DNA of 36,205 nt from Gemmatimonadota bacterium. GTDB taxonomy: Bacteria; Gemmatimonadota; Gemmatimonadetes; Longimicrobiales; RSA9. Positions 15,335 to 22,619 of the stretch are shown in pieces. The position numbers and the translations under genes are program-made. The stretch is taken from the NCBI GenBank assembly GCA_016207445.1, contig JACQPS010000088.1, positions 1 to 36,205 of the forward strand, in the 5' to 3' direction. The stretch's first letter is position 1. Every line of letters starts with the position of its first letter. A model generated the notes under the pieces. It made no database searches. It was given only the letters and a program-made list of their open reading frames with translations, and was not told where the DNA came from.

Positions 15335-15420
15335 GGGCGAGGGCGAGGCGGAGGGCCAGGGGGCGAGGCGAGGGCGAGGCGGAGGGCCAGGGGGCGAGGC
15401 GAGGGCGGCCAGGGCCGAGG
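15335..15420. repeat. 31-bp tandem repeat, about 2.5 units, G-rich strand
   Basis: The unit, about GGCGAGGCGGAGGGCCAGGG followed by GGCGAGGCGAG, recurs with period 31 (compare GGGCCAGG at 15353 and 15384). A third, degraded unit runs to about 15420. One strand is nearly free of T. It sits in the 329-base gap between the divergent pncB (TTG 15303) and phosphodiesterase (TTG 15633) starts. It is non-coding as far as I can see. Confidence 0.8.
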
Positions 15421-15431
15421 CGAGAGCGAGC

Positions 15432-15451
15432 GTTTCCGCCCAGGCGGAAAC
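15432..15451. repeat. Compact perfect inverted repeat GTTTCCGCC/GGCGGAAAC
   Basis: Two 9-base arms (15432-15440 and 15443-15451) separated by CA. It lies directly after the 31-bp tandem repeat in the pncB/phosphodiesterase divergent region. It could be a protein-binding site or a small hairpin; no U-tract follows on either strand. Confidence 0.6.
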
Positions 15452-15501
15452 CAGCCATCCCGCGGTCAGGTCCTCGGCCATGCCCTCGCCCCCGTCCAGC
15501 G

Positions 15502-15527
15502 GGTACTGTATAGTTTGTGTCAGTACC
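15502..15527 (+). promoter_or_regulatory. Operator-like inverted repeat GGTACTG-N12-CAGTACC
   Basis: Perfect 7-base arms (15502-15508 and 15521-15527) flank a 12-base AT-rich centre that contains TATAGT (15509-15514), a -10-like hexamer. It lies about 15-20 bases upstream of the phosphodiesterase promoter's -35 box. It could be a repressor or activator site. Confidence 0.45.
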
Positions 15528-15542
15528 ATCCAGCGTAACCTC

Positions 15543-15571
15543 TTGTATTACAACGGGTATTGCAGTAAATT
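15543..15571 (+). promoter_or_regulatory. Sigma70-like promoter of the phosphodiesterase gene
   Basis: -35 TTGTAT (15543-15548), a 17-base spacer and -10 TAAATT (15566-15571), in the only AT-rich patch of the region. The predicted leader is about 55 nt and contains the AAGGAGG ribosome site of the gene at 15633. Confidence 0.6.
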
Positions 15572-15632
15572 TCGCTGTTCCCGAAGGCAAAACGAGCAGC
15601 GGCGACGAGGCCGCTCCAAGGAGGCGATTTCG

Positions 15633-16589
15633 TTGAAGGGGATTCGGATCGCGGCACTGCGCCGGCTGGGCTGGCGTGCGCGCGTGGGGGCGCTCGCGCT
15701 GGTGGCGGTGGGCGCGCTGGCGAGCGGTCGTCCGGCGGCGGAGAAGGCGCCGCTGGGGGCGGTGAGCGATCACGTGGTCGTGATCTCGATCGACGGGCTG
15801 CGTCCGGACGCGATCAACAAATATGAGCTGAAGACGCTGCGGCAGCTGGCGCGGAGTGGCAGCTACTCGTGGGAGGCGCAGACGATCTTCCCGAGCAAGA
15901 CGTTGCCGTCGCACACGTCGATGCTGACGGGGGTGCCGCCGGCCGTGCATGGCATCCTGTGGAACGACGACCAGGTCGGCGACAAGGGCCTGGTGCAGGT
16001 CCCGACGATCTTCGAGCTGGCGAAGCGCGAGGGGTTCACGACGGCGGCGTTCTTCAGCAAGTCGAAGTTTCACCACTTGCAGAAACCGGGTTCGCTGGAC
16101 TACACGCAGGCGCCGGAGGGTATGGACAAATGGCTGGCGACGCGCACGGTGGCGGACGTGAAGAGCTACCTCGGGCGCGCGCGTCCGAACCTGCTGTTCG
16201 TCCACATCGGCGAGACGGACTACGCGGGGCACTCGATCGGGTGGATGAGCTTCGCGTACAAATGGGCGGCGCGACGGGCGGATGTAGCCGTGGCGCACGT
16301 GCTGCGCTCGGCCGATGCGGCGTTCGGCAGCGGCAACTATACGGTCATCGTGACCGCGGACCATGGCGGGCACGGCCGCAACCACGGCAGCGATGACCCG
16401 CGCGACATGACGATCCCCTGGATCGTGTGGGGCCGCGGCGTGGTGACGGGGCAGTACCTGGGCACCGGGATCAGGACCATGGATACGGCGGCGACCGTGC
16501 TCTGGCTGCTGGGCGTTGAGGCGCCCGCGACCTTCGCGGGCGTGCCGGTGACGGGGGCCTTCACGGCCGCGGTGGCGCAGGCCTCGTAA
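15633..16589 (+). CDS. Secreted ENPP-type phosphodiesterase/nucleotide pyrophosphatase (alkaline-phosphatase superfamily)
   Basis: 318 residues. It matches the type I phosphodiesterase/nucleotide pyrophosphatase family (PF01663): VVVISIDGLRPDAI with the first metal Asp, the catalytic Thr in FPSKTLPSHTSMLTG, GVPPAVHGILWNDD, HIGETDYAGHSIGW (Asp/His metal ligands) and VTADHGGHGRNHG (Asp-His). It probably hydrolyses phosphodiester or pyrophosphate bonds outside the cytoplasm; the substrate is unknown. The N-terminus has a long basic segment and a hydrophobic core (VGALALVAVGALASG), a signal peptide or anchor. The start is TTG 15633, chosen because a near-perfect AAGGAGG lies 8 bases upstream. An intrinsic terminator follows at 16618. 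Confidence 0.87.
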   Translation: MKGIRIAALRRLGWRARVGALALVAVGALASGRPAAEKAPLGAVSDHVVVISIDGLRPDAINKYELKTLRQLARSGSYSWEAQTIFPSKTLPSHTSMLTGVPPAVHGILWNDDQVGDKGLVQVPTIFELAKREGFTTAAFFSKSKFHHLQKPGSLDYTQAPEGMDKWLATRTVADVKSYLGRARPNLLFVHIGETDYAGHSIGWMSFAYKWAARRADVAVAHVLRSADAAFGSGNYTVIVTADHGGHGRNHGSDDPRDMTIPWIVWGRGVVTGQYLGTGIRTMDTAATVLWLLGVEAPATFAGVPVTGAFTAAVAQAS

Positions 16590-16617
16590 GCTAGCGACGC
16601 CGTGCTCGCATGGATTA

Positions 16618-16650
16618 GGGACCGGGAGACTTCCCGGCCCCTTTTCGTTT
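16618..16650 (+). terminator. Rho-independent terminator of the phosphodiesterase gene
   Basis: GGGACCGGGA (16618-16627), loop GACT and TCCCGGCCCC (16632-16641) form a 10-position stem with one A-C mismatch. The T-tract TTTTCGTTT follows at 16642-16650. It is 28 bases after the stop codon. Confidence 0.78.
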
Positions 16651-16658
16651 CCGGAGCA

Positions 16659-16723
16659 GGGATCAGGGGTCAGGGGTCAGGGGGACGCCCGAAGCTGATC
16701 CCTGACCCCTGGCCCCTGATCCC
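16659..16723. repeat. Intergenic inverted-repeat element, GGGTCAGGG class, copy 2
   Basis: 24-base arms 16659-16682 and 16700-16723 pair with a single T/G mismatch (a wobble in RNA) around a 17-base loop. The arms are made of the words GGGATCAGGGG and GGGGTCAGGG, the same as in the copy at 231-378. The right arm ends exactly one base before the stop codon (TTA complement, 16724) of the leftward lipoprotein gene. Confidence 0.88.
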
Positions 16724-18889
16724 TTACTTGATGCGCATGATCGCCATCTGCGGCCGGGTCAGGGTCGAGAACGGATCCCCGCGCGCGCCCGCAAGATTCA
16801 GGTTGAGCGGCGGCGGGTTGGCCCCACTGGCCGTCACGATCACGTAGGCGGGTGAGGACGCCGGCAGCGTGTCCGTCACAGCGAAGTCGGCGAAGGCGAA
16901 GGTGCGGGGCTGCAAGGGGTAGCCCCCGCCGATCTGCCCGATCCGGCTGCGCAGGTCGATATTGGGGAAGGTGAAGCGTGGATCGACGGCGGCGCCCTCG
17001 AGCTCCGGGGCGCCGTCCGCCCAGAGCGCGACCGCCCAGTCGTGGAAGAGCACGGTCCAGTTCTTCCCTGTCTCGGCGGTGACGTTGCTGACGCTGGAGC
17101 GCGACGTCTGGGTGAGCCGGCGCAGCAGGTCGCGCTCGCCGTGATGGCCCATGAGATACTTCAGGAAGAGCCAGGACGCGCCGCGTTCCTCGAGCGTACC
17201 CGGCGACGTGGCCCAGATCACGCTCGCCACGGTCGGATCTTTCACGTAGTTGAACGCACGGATGAAGTTGGGCAGCTTGAAGTTGGCGGCGGTGGGCGTA
17301 TCGGCGCGCTCGAGGAAGACGTCGCCGAGCACGTCCTCGGCCGCGTGCGCGATCGCCTCCGACAACCAGATCACCTCCTGGGGCACCCGCAGCAGCAGCA
17401 CGCGCTGGTTGAAGGCGATCATGTGCTGGAGCTCGTGCGCCAGCACGGGCGGGACGGCCCGCAGCAACTGGCTCTTGGTGCGGGCGTCGCTGAACTTCCC
17501 CTCTGGATCGGGCACGAGGCTGTAGAAGATCTCCGAGCGGTTGCTCCCGCTCTCGGTGGTGAGATCCAGGCCGAAGAAGAAGCCGGCGATGAACCCCTGC
17601 GTGCCGCGGGCGGTCAGCTCGTTCACGACCGTCGTGAACAGGATGATGACCCGCTCGTTGCCGTCGATGTCGGAGGGCGCGCCGAACACGGAGATGTCGG
17701 TGTCGTAGATCGGATCGTCGAACAAGCTGCCGAACGCCTGGAAATCGGCGGTCGTGAAGCCACCGGCGGGCGCGTTCAAGTCCTGGTACAGGATGGCGCG
17801 CGCGCTCACGTGCTTCACCTCGGCCGTGACCTCCGTGAACTCGTTATTCTTGTTGAAGACCTGGAATTTGCGCCGGTCGCCCACCTGCGGCGGCGGCGCG
17901 AGGAAGCGCGCCACGGCGGGCGCGACCGCCGCCGGGGAGAGCTCGCGCTCGCGCGCCCGCAGCTTCGCCTCCCAGGCGGCGGCTGCCGGGGTGAAGCCGG
18001 TGCCTGCGAGGGAGGGACCCGCCCGCAGCGCGGCGCCGAGCGGGACCGGTGGTGGCGCCGTCGCCTGCCCGGTCAACCCGAGGAGCTGAAACGGCATGGT
18101 GCGCCCGGCCACGTCGGCCGCGTTCTGCGGCACGAGCAGGAAGGAGAGGCCGCTCTGGCCCCCCGGCAGCCGTAGACAGGCGAGGTCCTGGGGATCGAAC
18201 GCCGCCAGCACCTCCCCCACCTGGAGCGCGATCGGGCCCGTTCCCTGCCCCACGACCGCGAGCGCCGCGGGCTGACTCGCGACGGGGCCCAGCCGCACGA
18301 CCACGTCCACCGTGCGCGTGGGCACGCACAGCGGCACGGCAGCGCGCAGTTGCGTGCTCGTAGCGGAGATGACCGCTCCGCGAATTCCATCGAATACGAC
18401 CGCGTTGTCTTCCGCGTTGGGGCTGAAGTTCCTGCCGGCGATGGTGATGGTGTCGCCGGCATCCGCCTGCGCGGGCGACACGCCGCTGATCTCGGGCGGC
18501 AAAACCGCCTGCGCCTCGAACTCGGCCGGGTCGCCCACCAGACCGCCCACGCTCGCGCGGACGCGGTACACGCCCGGGTCGCCGCCCAGCCGCAGCTGCG
18601 TGCTCGCGATCCCGGAAGAGTCGGTCCTGGACGACGTCGGCGTCACCACGGCGCCCGCGCCCGCCACCACCCGCCACGTCACCGTCACGTCCGGCACCGG
18701 CTCGTGTGTGCTCGCATCCGTCACCACCACCTGGAGCGGGTCCTCCAGCGTGGCGGAGATGCCGCCGAACTGCTCGTCGCCTCCCTGCTTGGCGATATTG
18801 AACCGGCGCTCCGGACCGCCGTCGTCGCAAGCAGCCACGAGCGTGGCGGCGACCAGTCCCGCCGTCAGCTGTTTCCAGACCCGCTGCAT
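16724..18889 (-). CDS. Lipoprotein with Ig-like/IPT domains and an M30-like zinc metallopeptidase domain
   Basis: 721 residues. A lipoprotein signal peptide ends at C21 (LVAAC). An invasin-like Ig domain (about 48-128, VVVTDASTHEPVPDVTVTWRV) precedes an IPT/TIG domain (about 132-212, PEISGVSPAQADAGDTITIAG). After a Pro/Ala-rich linker comes a catalytic region with zinc motif H485-ELQH489. The downstream WLSEAIAHAAEDV (E511) matches the glutamate-containing ligand segment of M30 (hyicolysin-like) peptidases. It is likely a surface-anchored protease; the substrate is unknown. ATG 18889 is preceded by GGAGGGG. About 200 bases separate it from the M15-like gene upstream; that stretch holds a GAATTGCCGG direct repeat and a weak CATACT box. 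The 3' end abuts repeat copy 2. Confidence 0.82.
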   Translation of the reverse strand: MQRVWKQLTAGLVAATLVAACDDGGPERRFNIAKQGGDEQFGGISATLEDPLQVVVTDASTHEPVPDVTVTWRVVAGAGAVVTPTSSRTDSSGIASTQLRLGGDPGVYRVRASVGGLVGDPAEFEAQAVLPPEISGVSPAQADAGDTITIAGRNFSPNAEDNAVVFDGIRGAVISATSTQLRAAVPLCVPTRTVDVVVRLGPVASQPAALAVVGQGTGPIALQVGEVLAAFDPQDLACLRLPGGQSGLSFLLVPQNAADVAGRTMPFQLLGLTGQATAPPPVPLGAALRAGPSLAGTGFTPAAAAWEAKLRARERELSPAAVAPAVARFLAPPPQVGDRRKFQVFNKNNEFTEVTAEVKHVSARAILYQDLNAPAGGFTTADFQAFGSLFDDPIYDTDISVFGAPSDIDGNERVIILFTTVVNELTARGTQGFIAGFFFGLDLTTESGSNRSEIFYSLVPDPEGKFSDARTKSQLLRAVPPVLAHELQHMIAFNQRVLLLRVPQEVIWLSEAIAHAAEDVLGDVFLERADTPTAANFKLPNFIRAFNYVKDPTVASVIWATSPGTLEERGASWLFLKYLMGHHGERDLLRRLTQTSRSSVSNVTAETGKNWTVLFHDWAVALWADGAPELEGAAVDPRFTFPNIDLRSRIGQIGGGYPLQPRTFAFADFAVTDTLPASSPAYVIVTASGANPPPLNLNLAGARGDPFSTLTRPQMAIMRIK

Positions 18890-19088
18890 CCGGTCCCCTC
18901 CGCTGGATTCCCCACGCAGAACGGCCGCAGCGCGTGACTCGCCCGGCCGCGGCCGCCATGGAGTATGGGTGGGCCACGCGGATCGCGAAAGATCCGGAGA
19001 ATTGCCGGGCGAGAGGCCGGGAATTGCCGGTCTGGAAACGGGGAACCACAAGACGAGAGCAAAGGGCGGGCGTCGCCCCGGGGGCGTT

Positions 19089-20051
19089 CTACCAGCGCGC
19101 CCGCCGGCCGCGCGCGTCGATGTGGAGGAAGGGGCCGTGCACGCCGTTGGCGGGGTAGATGCCGGCGCCTCCTGCCAGCTCCGGGTGACGGGCCTCCACG
19201 CGCTCGGCGGCCTCGAGGATGACGCGCGCATCGCCGGTGTCGCGGCGTCCATCCCCGTTCAGGTCGTCCATGTAGCCGTCGAGGTCGTTGTCCACCCAGA
19301 CGTCGGCGGCGTCGCCGTAGGTGTGCCGACTGAGCGCGGCCCGACCGCTCCCCAGCCCGCGCCCGTTGTACTGCGGCGTGCGGTAGCCGCTCATCACCAC
19401 CATGTGCTCGGCCGGGTAACCCAGCGCGTTCAGCTCCGCCAGCACCAGCTCGAGCTTCTCCAGGATGCGCTTATCCACGACCGCGTACTTGGGCCAGACC
19501 TGCTTCTGATCGTGCGTCAGAAACTCCGCCAGCCGGAAATGCTCCGACAGCGCGAGCCCCTGGTTCGCGCGGGTCACCTCGATGAAGCCCGACGGCGGCG
19601 CGTAGCGCGCCCCGCGGGCCTGCGCCGAGGGGTATCGGCCGATGTGGTAACCCTGCAAGTACGGTCCCTGCTTCCTGTGGAACGGCACCCTCACCACGAG
19701 CCGCAAGCGCTCCAGCACACGCGCGCCCTCGGCGGCCTCCAGCCGCAACTCGTAGACGCCGGGCTGGCCGGGCGCTCGCGCCACCTCTCCCGCCGCGAGC
19801 GTATCGCTCGCCCCTTCCCCTTTCGTCCCGAGCACCGGCACCCAGGCGTATCGCACCCGCGCGGGTCGCGGCCCGCCCCATTCCAGCGGCAGCCGCACCC
19901 GCTCTCCCGGAAGCGTCTGCCACACGCGCAGCGCGCCGCTTTTCCCGAACGCCGCCGGCCTCAGCTGCACCTCCAGCGCGCGCGGCATGGCGGCGGCCAA
20001 GGCCACGAGCAGCAGGCACACGCCTCCCCGGCGGCTCACGAGCGAAAGCAC
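19089..20051 (-). CDS. Exported M15-type peptidase (DUF882-like) with an internal calcium-binding loop
   Basis: 320 residues with an N-terminal signal segment (VCLLLVALAAAMPRA). The C-terminal half is a D,D-peptidase-type M15 domain: LSEHFRLAEFLTHD, VVMSGYRTPQYN, SRHTYGDAADVW (zinc ligands H243 and D250) and GPFLHIDARG (H310). Right after the second ligand is DNDLDGYMDDLNGDGRRDTGD (254-274), a dockerin/EF-hand-like Asp-rich pattern inserted in the fold. The N-terminal half (about 26-125) is a beta-rich domain. It probably cleaves or binds peptidoglycan peptides in a calcium-dependent way (inference). The start is GTG 20051, with GGAGAGG nine bases upstream and a good promoter about 70 bases upstream. 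Confidence 0.83.
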   Translation of the reverse strand: MLSLVSRRGGVCLLLVALAAAMPRALEVQLRPAAFGKSGALRVWQTLPGERVRLPLEWGGPRPARVRYAWVPVLGTKGEGASDTLAAGEVARAPGQPGVYELRLEAAEGARVLERLRLVVRVPFHRKQGPYLQGYHIGRYPSAQARGARYAPPSGFIEVTRANQGLALSEHFRLAEFLTHDQKQVWPKYAVVDKRILEKLELVLAELNALGYPAEHMVVMSGYRTPQYNGRGLGSGRAALSRHTYGDAADVWVDNDLDGYMDDLNGDGRRDTGDARVILEAAERVEARHPELAGGAGIYPANGVHGPFLHIDARGRRARW

Positions 20052-20119
20052 TGCGATGACCCTCTCCGGTCTCGACCAGGCGGGTGCGCCGGCGAGGAAA
20101 CAGATGTGGGAACCCCGCG

Positions 20120-20148
20120 AACCTAGGCCGGCCGCGCGCGCGCGTCAA
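20120..20148 (-). promoter_or_regulatory. Sigma70-like promoter of the M15-type peptidase gene
   Basis: On the minus strand, -35 TTGACG (20148-20143), a 17-base spacer made largely of CG repeats, and -10 TAGGTT (20125-20120). The predicted leader to GTG 20051 is about 62 nt. Confidence 0.75.
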
Positions 20149-20206
20149 CCCGTACACGCGGAGACGCGGAGCGGTCGAGCTGGGAAATACGGATAAGAAG
20201 GGCGCG

Positions 20207-21196
20207 CTACTTCAGCTCCACCAGATCGAGGACGGGCGCGCCCATGATCGGCGATTTGGCGGTGCGGACCCGGCCGAGCACGAGGACGCGCTGGAGCGGC
20301 GTGAGGCGGCGAGCCTGGTCGAGGAGGTGGGGTGGCACGGCGAGGTAGACGAAGCCGGTCTCGTCGGCAGGTCCACGGGTGAGGATGAACGGCTCGCCCT
20401 CGTAGAAATCCGTGCGGATCTTCTCGGCGCGCTCGAGCGCGATGAACTGGAGCGGCCATTCGAGCAGTCGGCCCTGGAAGCGGTCCGGGTTTGCCATGAC
20501 GGTGGCAGCGGCGATGTGCCTGAGGACGGCACTGTCGGCGGGGGCGGCGAGGGCGGGTGCCCAGACCCAGCCTTCCAGGCGCACGCGGGCCCAGTTGGCC
20601 TCGCGGGTGATCACCTCGAGCGTGCCGAGCGGCCGAATCAAAGCCAGGGTGTCGCCACGGGGCCTGCCGAGGAGCGCCGCCCCGCCCTGCCCCGCGCGTG
20701 CCCAGCCACGCGCGCCGGCGGCGGGCCCTGTGCTCCCGGGCGGTAGCGCGGGAGCGGAGGGGGCGGAGGTAGCCGCCGCCTGCGGGTCGGACGGCGCCGC
20801 CTTCGCAGCCGTGCCGGGGCGCTCCCGAACCCAGCCGGTGCGCCGGACCCGCAGCCATGGTCCTTGCTCCGCCAGCCGATCGAGCAGCATGCCCTGGCGC
20901 AGGCGGGCGATCACGCGGCCGTTCGGCTGGGCGCGTAAGTTCTCTCCGCCTACCGGCACAACCAGGAGGTCGTATCCGTCGCGAGCCTCGGGACGCACCG
21001 ATGCCGCCCAGATCCAGCCCTCGACCGTGAGCTCACGCCAGTCGCCTCGTCGCGCACCAGTCGTGAGGCCGGCCGCATCGAGCACGGCTGCGAGCCGCAC
21101 ACCGTCCGGCGCGGCATGAAGCGAGGTGCTGTCCTGCGCGTGCAGCAGCACGGGCAAGGCGAGGACCGCGGTGAGAGAACAGAGGAGGGGACGCAT
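20207..21196 (-). CDS. Secreted SH3-like repeat protein, unknown function
   Basis: 329 residues. The signal peptide is MRPLLCSLTAVLALPVLLHA with an alanine-type cleavage site. Two bacterial SH3-like segments are visible, each with a WLRV or WARV strand and a GWV or GWVW turn: about 80-125 (GENLRAQPNGRVIARLRQG, then GPWLRVRRTGWV) and about 170-215. An Ala/Pro/Ser-rich linker separates them. The C-terminal part (about 225-329) is predicted to be a separate small domain I cannot name (FQGRLLEWPLQFIALERAEK, then VYLAVPPHLLDQARRL). ATG 21196 has no Shine-Dalgarno, but a consensus promoter ends 5 bases before it, so a leaderless mRNA is predicted. It shares a 117-base divergent region with the beta-barrel gene. 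Confidence 0.75.
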   Translation of the reverse strand: MRPLLCSLTAVLALPVLLHAQDSTSLHAAPDGVRLAAVLDAAGLTTGARRGDWRELTVEGWIWAASVRPEARDGYDLLVVPVGGENLRAQPNGRVIARLRQGMLLDRLAEQGPWLRVRRTGWVRERPGTAAKAAPSDPQAAATSAPSAPALPPGSTGPAAGARGWARAGQGGAALLGRPRGDTLALIRPLGTLEVITREANWARVRLEGWVWAPALAAPADSAVLRHIAAATVMANPDRFQGRLLEWPLQFIALERAEKIRTDFYEGEPFILTRGPADETGFVYLAVPPHLLDQARRLTPLQRVLVLGRVRTAKSPIMGAPVLDLVELK

Positions 21197-21201
21197 GGCG
21201 C

Positions 21202-21231
21202 ACAGTATGCCCGGAACGCCCGGCGTGTCAA
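21202..21231 (-). promoter_or_regulatory. Consensus promoter of the SH3-like gene (predicted leaderless)
   Basis: On the minus strand, -35 TTGACA (21231-21226), an 18-base spacer and -10 TACTGT (21207-21202). Only GCGCC separates it from ATG 21196, so transcription should begin at the start codon. Confidence 0.78.
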
Positions 21232-21278
21232 CGGGATCGACGTCGCCTTCCAGGCGCACCGAAACGGCGACCGCGCGC

Positions 21279-21307
21279 TTGCGTGTTCCTGCACCCGTCT
21301 CTAGCTT
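21279..21307 (+). promoter_or_regulatory. Promoter of the beta-barrel protein gene (predicted leaderless)
   Basis: -35 TTGCGT (21279-21284), a 17-base spacer and -10 TAGCTT (21302-21307). Six bases separate the -10 box from ATG 21314 and there is no Shine-Dalgarno. It is back to back with the promoter of the SH3-like gene. Confidence 0.65.
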
Positions 21308-21313
21308 GCCGCG

Positions 21314-22024
21314 ATGTCGCGCTTCGCGCCTCTTTTTTCGCTCGCCGCGCTGCTCGCCGCTGCGCTCATCGCCGCTGCGCTCATCGCCCCCGCGCCCGCC
21401 GTGGCCCAGGAGGTGGTGCGCTCGCCGTACCGCTTCGTGGACGAGGGCCAATCGCTCGGGCCTTTCGCCGGCTACGTGTTCACCAACACCGGCCAGAGCG
21501 AGCTCGGGCCGGAATCGGGTCCGGTTGCCGGCGTCCGCTACGCGATCCGGATCAACGGCCCGCTCACGCTGGAGGGACAGGCGAGCTACTTTCCGACCAC
21601 GCGCGCCGTCTGGCGCGCGGACACGACGGGAGCAGACACCGTTCTCACGCACGTGGCCACGGCCGACTTGCAGGTGCTGGCGCTGGATGGCGGGCTGCGC
21701 TTCAACATCACCGGCCCGCGCACGTTCCACAATCTGATGCCGTACCTGATCGTGTCCGGCGGCGCCGCCCTGGACCTCACGGGCGAGACGGAACAGGACC
21801 GCGAGCTGCCACAGGACGATCGCTTCAAGTTCGGCACGACTTTCGCCGGTCAGATCGGTGGCGGGATCGAGTGGTTCGCCGGTCGCCGTCTGACCTTCCG
21901 GGTGGACGCGCGGAACCTGCTCTGGGAGCTCGATACGCCCAGAGCGTTCCTGCACGGCAACGTGCCGCGCCAGGAGTGGGTGCAGAACTTCCTGCTCTCG
22001 GCGGGCGTATCCCTCCACTTCTGA
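21314..22024 (+). CDS. Outer-membrane beta-barrel protein
   Basis: 236 residues with a signal peptide ending near AVAQE. The mature part alternates short amphipathic strands and turns (LGPFAGYVFTNTGQ, GPVAGVRYAIRINGPLTLEG, LALDGGLRFNI, LMPYLIVSGGAALDL, FAGQIGGGIEWFAG, LTFRVDARNLLW). It ends LLSAGVSLHF with the terminal Phe used for outer-membrane assembly. This fits an eight-stranded OmpA/OmpW-like barrel without a periplasmic domain; the function is unknown. The signal peptide contains a perfect duplication of the 15 bases GCCGCTGCGCTCATC, a likely slippage site. Its promoter ends 6 bases before the ATG. A GC hairpin at 22049 separates it from the next gene. Confidence 0.82.
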   Translation: MSRFAPLFSLAALLAAALIAAALIAPAPAVAQEVVRSPYRFVDEGQSLGPFAGYVFTNTGQSELGPESGPVAGVRYAIRINGPLTLEGQASYFPTTRAVWRADTTGADTVLTHVATADLQVLALDGGLRFNITGPRTFHNLMPYLIVSGGAALDLTGETEQDRELPQDDRFKFGTTFAGQIGGGIEWFAGRRLTFRVDARNLLWELDTPRAFLHGNVPRQEWVQNFLLSAGVSLHF

Positions 22025-22048
22025 GCCCGGCGGCCGACCGCCACCGCC

Positions 22049-22073
22049 GCCCCCGCGCTTTGCGCGTGGGGGC
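22049..22073 (+). terminator. Strong GC hairpin between the barrel gene and the BON gene
   Basis: GCCCCCGCGC (22049-22058) pairs with GCGTGGGGGC (22064-22073) around TTTGC, with one G-U pair. There is no U-tract. It lies 25 bases after the barrel stop and 22 bases before the next start, so it may attenuate readthrough. Confidence 0.5.
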
Positions 22074-22095
22074 CGAGTCAACCGACGGAGGCTGC

Positions 22096-22584
22096 ATGCG
22101 CCGGGACTATGAAGACGTCTTCGACCTGGGCGACCTGGACGATGGCGAGATCGCGCAGCTCATCCGCCAGCAGCTCGAGGAGTATCCGGAGCTGGACCCC
22201 GACCTGCTCAGGATCGATGTGTCCGACGGCTTCGTCACGCTGTCCGGCCGGGTCGGCACCGAGCAGGAACTACAGACGCTCGAGCACGTGATCACGGCCG
22301 TGCTGGGGATCCCGAAGTACTCCAACGAGGTGGTGGTGGACGAGCTGGTGCGCGGGGAGTACAGCGAGGCGGCGGATGAAGCCGCCGCGCAGGACAACGA
22401 GGTCGCGGGGCAGCTCGGCAAGGGCGCCGTGCTGGCCGAGGACTCGGCCAGTCACCTGCTCGAGGATCTCGAGTCCGAGCTGTACGGCACGCACGACGTG
22501 AACCAGGCCATCGAGCGGGGGTACACGTACGAGCCTCCGGACCGGCCGCTGCAAGAAGGGAGCTGGTCGGAGGAGACCCACTGA
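22096..22584 (+). CDS. BON-domain protein
   Basis: 162 residues, acidic, with no signal peptide or membrane segment. A single BON domain spans about 17-80 (IAQLIRQQLEEYPELDPDLL, then VSDGFVTLSGRVGTEQELQT and VLGIPKYSNEVVVDELV). BON domains bind phospholipid or carbohydrate and recur in osmotic-shock proteins such as OsmY. The C-terminal half is acidic and probably flexible (EYSEAADEAAAQDN and ESELYGTHDVNQAIERG). ATG 22096 is preceded by ACGGAGG. It follows the barrel gene by 71 bases and precedes the GH15 gene by 35 bases. A cytoplasmic location is unusual for a BON protein. Confidence 0.85.
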   Translation: MRRDYEDVFDLGDLDDGEIAQLIRQQLEEYPELDPDLLRIDVSDGFVTLSGRVGTEQELQTLEHVITAVLGIPKYSNEVVVDELVRGEYSEAADEAAAQDNEVAGQLGKGAVLAEDSASHLLEDLESELYGTHDVNQAIERGYTYEPPDRPLQEGSWSEETH

Positions 22585-22619
22585 TCGACGGAGATGGCTC
22601 GCGCCCGCCGCTGTGGACG

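Noticed and set aside
15335..15420. Tandem repeat as a CRISPR array
   Set aside because: The units are contiguous with no unique spacers, and there are no cas genes.
20207..22081. Extended minus-strand frame upstream of the SH3-like gene start
   Set aside because: The part beyond 21196 is antisense to the barrel gene; the promoter and signal peptide fix the start at 21196.
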